DNA from: Streptococcus oralis
GTDB lineage: Bacteria > Bacillota > Bacilli > Lactobacillales > Streptococcaceae
DNA length: 64,000 bases
Assembly (NCBI RefSeq): GCF_016127915.1
Contig: NZ_CP066059.1
Coordinates: 434,001 to 498,000 of the forward strand
Direction of reading: 5' to 3'
The stretch's first letter is position 1; every line of letters begins with the position of its first letter. Below the pieces are notes generated by a model. That model ran no database searches. It had not been told where the DNA came from and saw only the letters and a list, made by a program, of their open reading frames with translations. A program made the translations under genes and the position numbers. Shown here in pieces: positions 25,022 to 33,464 of this stretch.

Positions 25022-25821
25022 TAACGAAGGTCTCCTTTCACATCTGTAGACACTGTATCCGGCGCTGAGATAGCCATTTTTCTCTCGATGAAACGTCCGA
25101 GGCTTTCAATTCCGATATTGACTACCCAATAAACAAGGGCTACGGAGATGAAACGCTCAAAATAGCGATAATCGGCTCCACCTAAAATCTGAGCTTGGGC
25201 AAAGACCTCCACAACACCCGCACTAAAGGCTAGAGATGTTCCCTTGGTCAAACCAATAAGGGAATTAATCAAGGTTGGAGTCGCCACAACGGCCGCATTT
25301 GGAATAATCACGCGACGGTAAACTTGAGCTCGCGTCATACCCAGACTACGTGCCGCCTCAATTTCACCTGGATTAACAGAAAGGATGGCCGCACGAATGG
25401 TTTCACTTGCATAAGCCGCCTCATTAAAAGCAAAGGCCACAATCGCAAAAAGTGCCGCTGGAATCGCATTGATATTGAAACCAGTTCCCCATTGTTGGTT
25501 GATAGCTTTCAGTGCTAAAGGAATTCCGTAGTAGGTCAACATAAGTTGAACTAGGATTGGGGTACCTTTTAAGAAGCTGACGAAAAAGGCCTGCAAGGGA
25601 TATAGAATTTTAACACGATTGATCTTAACAATGGCAAAAATCAAGGCAAGCAGCAAACCAAAGAGTGCACCTCCAAGCGTCAACATCAAGGTTGTAGGCA
25701 ATTGTTGGACAATCCTTGGAATTCCATCAAAGACCGAACGCAAACTAAAGAGCTTACCATCCGGAATGAGTTGCATCAAACTTTGGTACCAATCTGATGC
25801 TAAAAATGTTGTAACAGTCAT
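25021..25821 (-). CDS. Amino-acid ABC transporter permease
   Basis: 266 residues with about five membrane segments of the His/Glu/Gln/Arg permease class (HisM-type). The EAA loop EAARSLGMTRAQVYRRVIIP contacts the ATPase. Unlike many homologues it has no fused solute-binding domain, and no binding-protein gene lies nearby, so the partner must be encoded elsewhere. Candidate substrate is cystine (see the ATPase). Confidence 0.88.
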   Translation of the reverse strand: MTVTTFLASDWYQSLMQLIPDGKLFSLRSVFDGIPRIVQQLPTTLMLTLGGALFGLLLALIFAIVKINRVKILYPLQAFFVSFLKGTPILVQLMLTYYGIPLALKAINQQWGTGFNINAIPAALFAIVAFAFNEAAYASETIRAAILSVNPGEIEAARSLGMTRAQVYRRVIIPNAAVVATPTLINSLIGLTKGTSLAFSAGVVEVFAQAQILGGADYRYFERFISVALVYWVVNIGIESLGRFIERKMAISAPDTVSTDVKGDLR

Positions 25822-25848
25822 AAAAACATCCTCTCCTGATAATGATTC

Positions 25849-25876
25849 ATTCTATCATACTTCTGCTCGCAAGCAA
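25849..25876 (-). promoter_or_regulatory. Promoter of the amino-acid ABC transporter
   Basis: TTGCTT, 16-base spacer, TAGAAT with extended TG on the minus strand, about 28 bases before the permease ATG. Confidence 0.65.
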
Positions 25877-25977
25877 ATTATTTGCTACGGGCTGCTCAGA
25901 CTTTGTCTATCTTCTAGTTTATCACACTTTAAAACAGGGATGCTATATATTTTACCTATCAAGGAGATAAATAAAAA

Positions 25978-26334
25978 CTATCTCAAACCTAAGTCCTCAT
26001 AGGTTTTTCTATAGCCAATTTGTTTAACAGCACCATTCTCCACCAAAATTGGACGTTTCAATAACATACCATCACTCGCTAGAAGCTTGGCTGCTTCTTG
26101 TTTTGACAAACTTCCCACCTTATCTTTCAAGCCCAGTTCGCGGTATTTGATCCCGCTGGTATTGAAAAATTGTTTCACTTCAAAACCGGAAGTTTCCAAC
26201 CAGTTCAAAATCACGTCTTCACTTGGTGTTTCTTCTACGATGTGGACAGCTTTATAGTTCACACCGAGTTGGTCTAGTTCATTTTTTGCTTTCTTACAAG
26301 TTGAACATTTTGGGTATTCGATAAATTCTAACAT
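25978..26334 (-). CDS. ArsC/Spx-family thioredoxin-fold protein
   Basis: 118 residues with the CSTC redox pair at 10-13 (YPKCSTCKKA), the LLKRPIL signature near residue 92, and ArsC fold length. It lacks the RNA-polymerase contact hallmarks of Spx, so it is closer to the YffB/arsenate-reductase-like group. Arsenate reduction is unlikely without an ars operon. A thiol-redox role is more probable. Twelve bases separate it from ogt. Confidence 0.85.
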   Translation of the reverse strand: MLEFIEYPKCSTCKKAKNELDQLGVNYKAVHIVEETPSEDVILNWLETSGFEVKQFFNTSGIKYRELGLKDKVGSLSKQEAAKLLASDGMLLKRPILVENGAVKQIGYRKTYEDLGLR

Positions 26335-26346
26335 CTTCTTTTCTTT

Positions 26347-26862
26347 CTATTTTTTATTTTCTTGAAATGCTGCACCTTCATGTTGCAAGAGCCAGGCTTT
26401 CTTTTCGACTCCAGATGCATAGCCTGTCAAGCGATTGCCTGATCCCAGCACACGATGACAGGGTACGAGGATGGACCAAGGATTGCGCCCCACTGCTCCA
26501 CCAATCGCTTGGGCAGAAGCTACTTGCAGGTCCTGCGCTATTTGTCCGTAAGTCACTGTTTGACCATAAGGAATGGCCTGTAAGTATGCCCAGACTCTCT
26601 TTTCAAAATCTGTTCCAATAGGAGCCAAAGGTAAGTCAGATAGATCCTCACCACTGCCTTCGAAATAGGTATCTAAATAGGAAATAACTTGCTCTAATAC
26701 AGGATGGCTAGTAATTTCTTCTATCGTTTCGTCTCCTAATCCCCTCTCAAAATGAGTTTGGTCCTGTACCCAAATTCCATACAGATATTGCTTGTCAGCA
26801 ACTAAGGATAAGGTTCCAATTGGCGACGGGTAGAGCATTTTTGCGTACTTATTCTGCTTCAT
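26347..26862 (-). CDS. ogt: Methylated-DNA--protein-cysteine methyltransferase
   Basis: 171-residue suicide repair protein for O6-alkylguanine. The acceptor Cys is C135 in LVPCHRVLG. The helix-turn-helix arginine-finger segment is YGQIAQDLQVASAQAIGGAV, and the C-terminal GYASGVEKKAWLLQHEG is intact. Start and family length agree. It overlaps the upstream acetyltransferase gene by four bases. Confidence 0.95.
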   Translation of the reverse strand: MKQNKYAKMLYPSPIGTLSLVADKQYLYGIWVQDQTHFERGLGDETIEEITSHPVLEQVISYLDTYFEGSGEDLSDLPLAPIGTDFEKRVWAYLQAIPYGQTVTYGQIAQDLQVASAQAIGGAVGRNPWSILVPCHRVLGSGNRLTGYASGVEKKAWLLQHEGAAFQENKK

Positions 26863-27353
26863 TTTTTTAATTTCTGATAGGCCAAACGTTCCCCATCAAC
26901 TGGAACCTTACCAACCTGTTGGAAGCCTAGTTTTTCAAAGATATGCTGCATGGCCTTGTTTTGTGCATGCGTATCTGAACGAAAATCTAGATAATCAAAA
27001 CCTTCAATCAAGCCTTCTAGGAAAGTCTGAGCAACACCTTGTCCTTGGACATCTGCTGCCACAGCGATACGGTGAAAGACCAGATATTCTGATGCTCCCC
27101 CCTGCCAACTCCCTTCATAAATGGCTTCATAGGCTTCCTCTGGGCTCTTGGTCACAGCAGCATAAGCTAGCAGTTCTCCTTCTTCCAAGGCCACATAAGC
27201 TTGACCTGAAATAATATCATCGATAAGAACCTTGGCATTTGGATAGCCATTTTGCCACTGGTCGCTACCAGACTTGGCTAAGCACTTTTTGGCATCCTCC
27301 ATCACCTGCATAATCGCATCAACTTCGTTTGGAAAAGCTAAACGAATCTCCAT
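26859..27353 (-). CDS. GNAT family N-acetyltransferase
   Basis: 164 residues with the GNAT fold. The acetyl-CoA loop is RIAVAADVQGQGVAQTFLEG and the C-terminal beta-bulge is YLDFRSDTHAQNKAMQHIFEKLGFQ (around 120-145). Substrate unknown. It is the first gene of the GNAT-ogt-ArsC-like run. It is divergent from the DUF1836 gene. Confidence 0.85.
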   Translation of the reverse strand: MEIRLAFPNEVDAIMQVMEDAKKCLAKSGSDQWQNGYPNAKVLIDDIISGQAYVALEEGELLAYAAVTKSPEEAYEAIYEGSWQGGASEYLVFHRIAVAADVQGQGVAQTFLEGLIEGFDYLDFRSDTHAQNKAMQHIFEKLGFQQVGKVPVDGERLAYQKLKK

Positions 27354-27424
27354 CTTTTCCCCTCATTTCTAACTAGTTTCTCTCATCATAGCATAATTTA
27401 AAGCTTTCTACAAGCAGTTGAAAC

Positions 27425-27453
27425 TTGACTTTTGTTTTTTATTATTTTATAAT
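27425..27453 (+). promoter_or_regulatory. Promoter of the DUF1836-hlyIII pair
   Basis: TTGACT, 17-base spacer, TATAAT, near-consensus. A small CTAGTTATTAAAACTAG hairpin follows in the leader before AAAGGAG. Confidence 0.85.
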
Positions 27454-27487
27454 CTAGTTATTAAAACTAGATAAAAAGGAGTTGGAA

Positions 27488-27934
27488 ATGAATTCTAACT
27501 TTTCCTACCCAAAATGGGAAGACATTCCAAACATTGACCTCTATCTGGATCAGGTTTTACTCTATGTCAATCAGGTCTGTGACCCTATCTCTCCAGATAA
27601 GGACAAGGGTCTAACAGCATCCATGGTCAATAACTATGTCAAACATGGTTACCTGACAAAGCCAGACAAGAAAAAATACCAACGCAAACAGATTGCACGT
27701 TTGATTGCCATCACCACTCTCAAGTCTGTCTTTTCAATCCAAGAAATCGCTCAGACCCTCAATACTCTGCAAACTCAAGCGAGCTCAGACCAACTCTACG
27801 ATACTTTTGTGGACTGTATGAACCATGGGATTGATCCAAAAAACCCTATTATCCAAACCAGCTGTCAAACGGTTAAACTCTATCATCAAACTCTAGACTT
27901 AATCCTTATCAAAGAAGAGGAGGAAATCCAATGA
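27488..27934 (+). CDS. DUF1836 domain protein, probable DNA-binding regulator
   Basis: 148 residues. The conserved DUF1836 core includes PWEDIP-like KWEDIPNIDLYLDQV and LTASMVNNYVKHGYL, a winged-helix/MerR-like region with a linker to the C-terminal helices. The residues NNYVKHGYLTKPDKKKY look like a recognition helix and wing. The start is ATG 27488 (AAAGGAG six bases before), not the in-frame TTG six bases earlier. It overlaps hlyIII by four bases and probably regulates or works with it. Confidence 0.82.
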   Translation: MNSNFSYPKWEDIPNIDLYLDQVLLYVNQVCDPISPDKDKGLTASMVNNYVKHGYLTKPDKKKYQRKQIARLIAITTLKSVFSIQEIAQTLNTLQTQASSDQLYDTFVDCMNHGIDPKNPIIQTSCQTVKLYHQTLDLILIKEEEEIQ

Positions 27935-28578
27935 ACACCAGCCTAAAGCTCAGTAAAAAACTCAGTTTTGGAGAGGAGATTGCTAATAGCGTGACCCATG
28001 CTGTGGGTGCGGTTATCATGCTCATCTTACTCCCCATTTCATCCACCTATAGTTATGAAGCACACGGATTTTTATCATCTTTTGGTGTTTCTATCTTTGT
28101 TATCAGTCTCTTTCTCATGTTCCTCTCATCAACCATTTACCATTCTATGGCCTATGGTTCGACCCACAAATACGTCTTGCGAATCATCGACCATTCTATG
28201 ATTTACGTGGCTATCGCAGGCTCTTATACGCCGGTCGTATTGACTTTGATGAATAACTGGTTTGGCTATCTGATCATTGCCATTCAGTGGGGAACGACCA
28301 TCTTTGGCATCCTCTATAAAATCTTCGCTAAAAAGGTCAATGAGAAATTCAGCCTTGCCCTTTACCTGATTATGGGCTGGTTGGTTCTGGCTATCATTCC
28401 TGCCATTATCAGTCAAACAACGCCAATTTTCTGGAGTCTTATGGTAACTGGCGGACTTTGTTATACAGTTGGAGCTGGTTTTTACGCTAAGAAAAAACCT
28501 TATTTCCACATGATTTGGCATCTCTTTATCCTAGCAGCATCTGCACTTCAGTACATCGCCATTGTTTATTATATGTAA
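27931..28578 (+). CDS. Hemolysin III family (PAQR-type) membrane protein
   Basis: 215 residues with seven predicted membrane segments. The conserved PAQR/HlyIII residues are SSTIYHSMAYGS, RIIDHSMIYVAIAGSYTP and the C-terminal FHMIWHLFIL; the His/Asp residues probably bind zinc in a ceramidase-like site. Despite the name, most bacterial members have no shown haemolytic activity. Co-transcribed with the DUF1836 gene (4-base overlap). Confidence 0.88.
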   Translation: MNTSLKLSKKLSFGEEIANSVTHAVGAVIMLILLPISSTYSYEAHGFLSSFGVSIFVISLFLMFLSSTIYHSMAYGSTHKYVLRIIDHSMIYVAIAGSYTPVVLTLMNNWFGYLIIAIQWGTTIFGILYKIFAKKVNEKFSLALYLIMGWLVLAIIPAIISQTTPIFWSLMVTGGLCYTVGAGFYAKKKPYFHMIWHLFILAASALQYIAIVYYM

Positions 28579-28608
28579 AAAAGTTGAGAGTCTTTTCTCA
28601 ACTTTTTT
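28577..28608. terminator. Bidirectional terminator between hlyIII and pdxT
   Basis: AAAAAAGTTGAGA/TCTCAACTTTTTT, a 13-bp stem with T-runs on both strands. It touches the last codons of both convergent genes. Confidence 0.9.
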
Positions 28609-29179
28609 ATTTACACATATTGATAAAGTACTGGTGCAAACCAACATCATCTGTTAATTCTGGATGAAAAGAGGTTACCAGCATATTCTGTTCTTGAGCT
28701 GCAACGATTTGATTATTCACTACTGCCAGAACATCAACATCCTTACCAACTTCACTAATAATCGGTCCACGAATAAAGGTCATGGGAATCTGACCGACTC
28801 CCTTGCATTCTGCTTCTGTATAAAAACTTCCTAGTTGGCGTCCATAGGCATTGCGCTCAACCACTATATCCATGGTTCCAAGATGACTTTCTTCCTGAGA
28901 AGTGATTTCCTTAGCTAGCAAGATTAAGCCCGCACAGGTTCCAAAAACTGGTAGTCCAGATAGAATAGCTTCTCGGATGGGAAGCAGCATGTTCTGGTCA
29001 CGCAAGAGCTTGCCCATGGTTGTAGACTCCCCACCAGGTAAAATCAAACCCGCCAAATCACTCTGATGGTGTTGAAAATCATCTAGATTTCTTATTTCGA
29101 CACTAGCGACTCCTAATTTATCTAACACTTTTGCATGTTCTGCAAAGGCACCTTGCAAGGCCAATATTCCAATTTTCAT
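28607..29179 (-). CDS. pdxT: PLP synthase glutaminase subunit PdxT
   Basis: 190-residue class I glutamine amidotransferase that feeds ammonia to PdxS for pyridoxal-5'-phosphate synthesis. The catalytic triad is C82 (FGTCAGL), H172 and E174 (SFHPELTDD). The substrate loop is [13 protein letters not shown] (47-59). It starts right after the pdxS stop codon, in one operon. Confidence 0.96.
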   Translation of the reverse strand: MKIGILALQGAFAEHAKVLDKLGVASVEIRNLDDFQHHQSDLAGLILPGGESTTMGKLLRDQNMLLPIREAILSGLPVFGTCAGLILLAKEITSQEESHLGTMDIVVERNAYGRQLGSFYTEAECKGVGQIPMTFIRGPIISEVGKDVDVLAVVNNQIVAAQEQNMLVTSFHPELTDDVGLHQYFINMCK

Positions 29180-30055
29180 CTATTTTCCTCGCTCAGCCAT
29201 GAGAATTTGGATTTCATTCTCATTGATACCAACCATGGCTTCCCCTAGGTCTTCAGAGATTTGAGCCAGAATTTGAGGATTTTGGTAGTTGGTTACGGCC
29301 TTAACAATAGCACTTGCTCGTTTAACAGGATCTCCTGACTTGAAAATACCTGAACCGACAAAAACGCCCTCTGCTCCCAATTGCATCATAAGCGCAGCAT
29401 CTGCTGGTGTTGCCACACCTCCGGCTGCGAAGTTAACAACTGGTAATTTTCCATGTTCATGAACGTATTGGACCAATTCAACAGGGACTTGTAAGTCCTT
29501 GGCAGCAACATAAAGTTCATCCTCACGGAGATTTTGAATGCGGCGAATTTCTTGATTCATCATGCGCATATGACGAACGGCTTGAACGATGTCTCCTGTC
29601 CCCGGTTCTCCTTTTGTCCGAATCATGGAAGCTCCCTCAGCGATACGACGCAAGGCTTCGCCCAAATCCTTAGCTCCACAGACAAAAGGAACTTGGAATT
29701 CCTTCTTATCCACATGGAAACGGTCGTCAGCTGGAGACAGCACTTCACTCTCATCGATATAGTCAATCTCAATAGCCTCTAAAATCTGAGCTTCAACAAA
29801 ATGCCCAATTCTGACCTTGGCCATCACTGGAATACTGACCGCTTCTTGAATTTCCTTAATCATCTTTGGATCACTCATGCGGGAAACTCCACCAGCTGCA
29901 CGAATATCAGCTGGAATCCGCTCCAAGGCCATCACAGCTGCCGCACCAGCAGCCTCTGCGATACGAGCCTGTTCAGGATTCTGAACGTCCATGATAACTC
30001 CACCTTTGAGCATCTGCGCCAAATTTTTATTTAGTTCATAACGATTTTCAGTCAT
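29180..30055 (-). CDS. pdxS: PLP synthase subunit PdxS
   Basis: 291-residue TIM-barrel enzyme that condenses a pentose phosphate, glyceraldehyde-3-phosphate and ammonia into pyridoxal phosphate. Landmarks are GGVIMDV, the catalytic Lys in [28 protein letters not shown], and the phosphate loop [21 protein letters not shown]. An upstream ATG at 30091 would add 12 residues of non-family sequence; ATG 30055 ([11 protein letters not shown], with GAGG upstream) is preferred. No PdxR regulator gene is adjacent. Confidence 0.96.
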   Translation of the reverse strand: MTENRYELNKNLAQMLKGGVIMDVQNPEQARIAEAAGAAAVMALERIPADIRAAGGVSRMSDPKMIKEIQEAVSIPVMAKVRIGHFVEAQILEAIEIDYIDESEVLSPADDRFHVDKKEFQVPFVCGAKDLGEALRRIAEGASMIRTKGEPGTGDIVQAVRHMRMMNQEIRRIQNLREDELYVAAKDLQVPVELVQYVHEHGKLPVVNFAAGGVATPADAALMMQLGAEGVFVGSGIFKSGDPVKRASAIVKAVTNYQNPQILAQISEDLGEAMVGINENEIQILMAERGK

Positions 30056-30163
30056 TTCTTTATCCTCATCATTTGTATTGGTAGCTACCATTTTATTTTA
30101 TGTCAGATTAGAATGAAGTACAAGATAGAAAAACAACAACTGTCTGGGTACAGAAACATAAAA

Positions 30164-30198
30164 AAACTATCTGACCTTAATTTAAGGCCAGATAGTTT
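30164..30198 (-). terminator. nox terminator
   Basis: Long hairpin AAACTATCTG/CAGATAGTTT with an inner CCTTAA/TTAAGG arm and a T-run on the minus strand, 9 bases after the nox stop. Confidence 0.9.
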
Positions 30199-30206
30199 AA
30201 CTATTG

Positions 30207-31586
30207 TTATTTTTCAGCTGTAAGTGCAGCCATTGTGATGTAGTTGTATGGTTTGTTGAAATGTGGCAAGAAGAATAGGTCTGTCAAGGCCAATTTATCG
30301 ATTGTTACATGCTCTTGGATAGCAAGTGAGAACATGTGGATTCCCATACTGATAGCAGCATCATGTGAAACCATTTGTGCACCAAGGATTTCGCGGCTGT
30401 CTTTGTCAAAGACAATCTTGATGGCAACTTCGTGATTGTCATGTTTGATAAATTCTGGTTTTTGAAGATCGTTAAAGCCAGTTTCAGTTGCATTATAGCC
30501 TGCAGCTTTGGCTTTTTCAAGAGTCAAACCAGTCGAAACCATGTGAAGACCGTAGATAGAGATACCGTTTGATCCTTGAACTCCGATCCCTTCCAATTCA
30601 TGACCACAAGCGTTATAAGCACCAACGATACCAGTACGTACAGCGTTAGATGCAAGAGCGATGTAGCTTGTATCTTTACGAGCATTGTCATAAACAGTTG
30701 CACAGTCACCAACAGCGTATACACCTGGGATAGATGTTTCTTGTTTCTTATCTACAAGGAAGGCACCGTTGCGGAAGAGTTCAATCTTACCGTCAGCAAG
30801 AGCTGTGTTTGGACGGAAACCAACAGCAAGAACTACCATATCTACATCAAATGTTTCTTTGTCTGTTACCAAGCGTTCAACTTTTCCATCACCTTGGATG
30901 GCTTTAACTGTTTGACCAAGAGCCAAGCGGATGTTGTGGTCTTCCAAGTTCTTCGCCATCATTTGTGTGAAATCTTTATCATAGTAGCCGTTCAAGACAG
31001 TGTCTACGATATCGACAAGCACTACTTCTTTTCCAAGACGCTCGAAAGCTTCGGCAAGTTCTACACCGATGTAACCACCACCAACAACGGCAATGCGCTC
31101 AAGGTGCTTGCTCTTATCTTCAAGTTTTTCAATAACTTCTTCAGCGTTTTGGTACAATTTAACAAATTGTACATTTTCAAGAGTTGCTTTGAATTCGCGG
31201 TTGCCCTTAACGATTTCAACACCTTCGATTGGAGGCAAGATTGGAGTTGAACCAGTTGCAAAGATCAATTTGTCATAAGATTCTTTGTGCTCTTTTCCTT
31301 CAACTTCTGCAGTCACAACTTTGTTATCGTAGTCAATTGAAAGAACTGGTGAGTTCATGTAAACTTTAGCACCTTTTGCTTCCAATTTTTCTTTATCAGA
31401 GTAGAAGAGACCTTCTGGGCCGTCAATTTGTTCCCCGATCCAAAGCGCCATTCCACAACCAAGGAATGAAATATTTGAGTTTTGGTCAAATACTACGATT
31501 TCGTTCTCATGTCCAAAGTTGTCCAACATCGTATTAATACAAGCTGTACCAGCGTGGTTAGCACCAACTACAACGATTTTACTCAT
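30207..31586 (-). CDS. nox: Water-forming NADH oxidase
   Basis: 459-residue flavoprotein of the NADH oxidase/peroxidase family that reduces oxygen to water and regenerates NAD+. The N-terminal FAD site is [11 protein letters not shown] (5-15), the redox Cys is C44 in [12 protein letters not shown], the NADH site is [14 protein letters not shown], and the second FAD motif is [11 protein letters not shown]. The single reactive Cys indicates NADH oxidase rather than CoA-disulfide reductase. Expression probably responds to sugar through the cre at the -35. Confidence 0.95.
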   Translation of the reverse strand: MSKIVVVGANHAGTACINTMLDNFGHENEIVVFDQNSNISFLGCGMALWIGEQIDGPEGLFYSDKEKLEAKGAKVYMNSPVLSIDYDNKVVTAEVEGKEHKESYDKLIFATGSTPILPPIEGVEIVKGNREFKATLENVQFVKLYQNAEEVIEKLEDKSKHLERIAVVGGGYIGVELAEAFERLGKEVVLVDIVDTVLNGYYDKDFTQMMAKNLEDHNIRLALGQTVKAIQGDGKVERLVTDKETFDVDMVVLAVGFRPNTALADGKIELFRNGAFLVDKKQETSIPGVYAVGDCATVYDNARKDTSYIALASNAVRTGIVGAYNACGHELEGIGVQGSNGISIYGLHMVSTGLTLEKAKAAGYNATETGFNDLQKPEFIKHDNHEVAIKIVFDKDSREILGAQMVSHDAAISMGIHMFSLAIQEHVTIDKLALTDLFFLPHFNKPYNYITMAALTAEK

Positions 31587-31624
31587 AGAAAAATTCCTGC
31601 CTTTAATTTTTGATTTACCTTTCT

Positions 31625-31653
31625 AGTATATCATTTACTGTTAGCGTTTACAA
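31625..31653 (-). promoter_or_regulatory. nox promoter with overlapping cre
   Basis: TTGTAA, 17-base spacer, TATACT on the minus strand. The cre TGTAAACGCTAACA (31639-31652, all 14 consensus positions) overlaps the -35 and spacer. CcpA bound here would be expected to block RNA polymerase. Confidence 0.8.
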
Positions 31654-31774
31654 GATATTTGCTCAGAATTTTCTTTTTTTCAGAAAAAAATACACCTAAC
31701 ATTGATAAATCTAATTTTTCTATCATTTTCATATTAATTTTGAGCATATTTCTTGACTTTTTGTCAAAATTTAT

Positions 31775-31803
31775 TTGTGAAAACGCTGACTTTATGATAT
31801 GCT
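31775..31803 (+). promoter_or_regulatory. apbE-operon promoter with overlapping cre
   Basis: TTGTGA, 17-base spacer, TATGCT with extended TG. The cre TGAAAACGCTGACT (31778-31791, 13 of 14) overlaps the -35 and spacer, mirroring the divergent nox promoter about 120 bases away. Confidence 0.7.
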
Positions 31804-31809
31804 AGATAC

Positions 31810-31860
31810 ATGGAAAGAAAATGTAAGGGGTTTAATTTTTCTTTAACGACCTTATATTGA
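31810..31860 (+). CDS. Possible 16-codon upstream ORF before apbE
   Basis: ATG lies six bases after the -10, so it would be at or near the first transcribed base. The frame [16 protein letters not shown] ends in TGA at 31858, directly followed by ATG 31861 in the apbE frame. It has no Shine-Dalgarno. It could be a leaderless leader peptide, or chance. Confidence 0.3.
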   Translation: MERKCKGFNFSLTTLY

Positions 31861-31893
31861 ATGATTTCCTATAAAGAGAAAGGAGCTGGTAGC

Positions 31894-32823
31894 TTGCCTC
31901 TTCATTCACGTTCTGAACGGCTAATGGGAACAACTATCACAATTTCATTAGTAGATGAACAGGCTGATTGCCTACTTCAAGGAGCCTTTGATTTACTCAA
32001 GGAACTCGAATACCGCTTTAACGCCAACAGTCAAGAATCCGAACTGATGGAAATCAACTACCAGGCTGGAATCGCACCTGTTAAGGTTCATCCTGACCTA
32101 TTTGAGCTGATTGCTCTTGGACTTGAGCATAGCCTAGCTCCGTCTAGCCATCTAAATATCAGTATTGGTCCCTTGATTCAAACCTGGCGAATCGGATTTG
32201 CAGATGCACGGCTTCCAGACTCTAAAGAAATCGAAGCTGTCTTGCCACTAGTTGACCCGCATTTTATCAAGTTGGATCCGACTAGCTCTACTGTCTTTTT
32301 AGAGAAGAAAGGAATGAAGCTTGATTTAGGTTGTTTAGCCAAGGGCTATAGTGCAGATAAGGTTGCCCAGTATTTAAAAGCACACGGTGTTACCTCTGCC
32401 TTGATTAATCTCGGAGGAAATATCCTCACCATCGGGAATAACCAAGCCAAAGAAGGGAATGCCTGGCAGATTGGGATTCAAGATCCGCGAAATCCTCGTG
32501 GCAATCATCTCCTAACTATCCCTGCTTCTAACAAATCCGTTGTCACTTCAGGTATCTATGAACGCCACCTGACAGTAGATGGAAAAGACTATCACCATAT
32601 CTTTGATAGTAAGACAGGATTCCCTGTCGAAACTGATCTCGCTAGCCTGACGATTGTCTCTGATAAATCCGTTGATGGTGAGATTTGGACAACTCGCCTA
32701 TTCGGAGAGCGAAGCGCTTCTATCCTCTGGCAAGTCGAAAGTATAGATGGTATTGAAGCCATCCTCATCGACAAAGAGGGACGCCTTGCATGTTCTTCAG
32801 GCCTTCAAAATTGTATTATGTAA
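31894..32823 (+). CDS. apbE: FAD:protein FMN transferase
   Basis: 309 residues. ApbE moves FMN from FAD onto a Thr or Ser of a target protein, using magnesium. Motifs are RLMGTTITISL near the start, LDLGCLAKGYSADKV, ALINLGGNILTIG, and the C-terminal HHIFDSKTGFPV. There is no signal peptide or lipobox, so it works in the cytoplasm. The frame is open from ATG 31861, but AAAGGAG lies eight bases before the TTG at 31894, and family homology starts there. The FMN-reductase-like protein two genes downstream carries two sequences that fit the ApbE target motif, so they probably form an enzyme-substrate pair. Confidence 0.9.
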   Translation: MPLHSRSERLMGTTITISLVDEQADCLLQGAFDLLKELEYRFNANSQESELMEINYQAGIAPVKVHPDLFELIALGLEHSLAPSSHLNISIGPLIQTWRIGFADARLPDSKEIEAVLPLVDPHFIKLDPTSSTVFLEKKGMKLDLGCLAKGYSADKVAQYLKAHGVTSALINLGGNILTIGNNQAKEGNAWQIGIQDPRNPRGNHLLTIPASNKSVVTSGIYERHLTVDGKDYHHIFDSKTGFPVETDLASLTIVSDKSVDGEIWTTRLFGERSASILWQVESIDGIEAILIDKEGRLACSSGLQNCIM

Positions 32824-32841
32824 AAAGAGAAAGGAAATCTC

Positions 32842-33447
32842 ATGCTAAAACTTATTGCCATTGTTGGAACGAACTCTAAACGTTCTACAAACCGCCAATT
32901 GCTCCAATACATGCAAAAACACTTTGCTGATAAAGCTGAAATTGAACTCGTTGAAATCAAGGATATCCCTGTTTTCAACAAACCTGCAGATAAACTTCTT
33001 CCCGCTGAAATTCTTGAAATTGCAGCTAAAATTGAAGAAGCTGATGGTGTGATTATCGGTACTCCTGAGTACGACCACTCTATCCCTGCAGTTTTGATGA
33101 GCGCTCTTGCTTGGCTATCTTACGGTATCTACCCACTTTTGAACAAACCAATCATGATCACTGGTGCTTCCTATGGTACACTTGGTTCATCTCGTGCCCA
33201 ATTGCAACTTCGTCAAATCTTGAACGCTCCTGAAATTAAGGCAAATGTTCTTCCAGATGAATTCTTGCTTTCACACTCTCTTCAAGCATTTAACCCAAGT
33301 GGTGACTTGGTTGACCTTGATGTCATCAAGAAATTGGATGCCATCTTTGATGACTTCCGTATCTTCGTGAAAATTACTGAAAAATTGCGCAATGCACAAG
33401 AATTGCTTCGCAAAGATGCAGAAGAATTTGACTGGGAAAATTTGTAA
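32842..33447 (+). CDS. NADPH-dependent FMN reductase family protein
   Basis: 201-residue flavodoxin-like protein. The FMN-binding loop near the N-terminus is GTNSKRSTNRQLL, and GTPEYDHSIPAVLMSALAW (about 73-91) is the conserved active-face segment. It reduces FMN or quinone-like substrates with NAD(P)H. The next gene encodes a related protein of twice the length. It lies 18 bases after apbE, in the same operon. Confidence 0.9.
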   Translation: MLKLIAIVGTNSKRSTNRQLLQYMQKHFADKAEIELVEIKDIPVFNKPADKLLPAEILEIAAKIEEADGVIIGTPEYDHSIPAVLMSALAWLSYGIYPLLNKPIMITGASYGTLGSSRAQLQLRQILNAPEIKANVLPDEFLLSHSLQAFNPSGDLVDLDVIKKLDAIFDDFRIFVKITEKLRNAQELLRKDAEEFDWENL

Positions 33448-33464
33448 GATAGGAGACCGAAAGA

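Noticed and set aside
30576..31250. 224-codon ORF opposite nox
   Set aside because: Antisense shadow within nox; Cys- and Phe-rich composition typical of reversed coding sequence.
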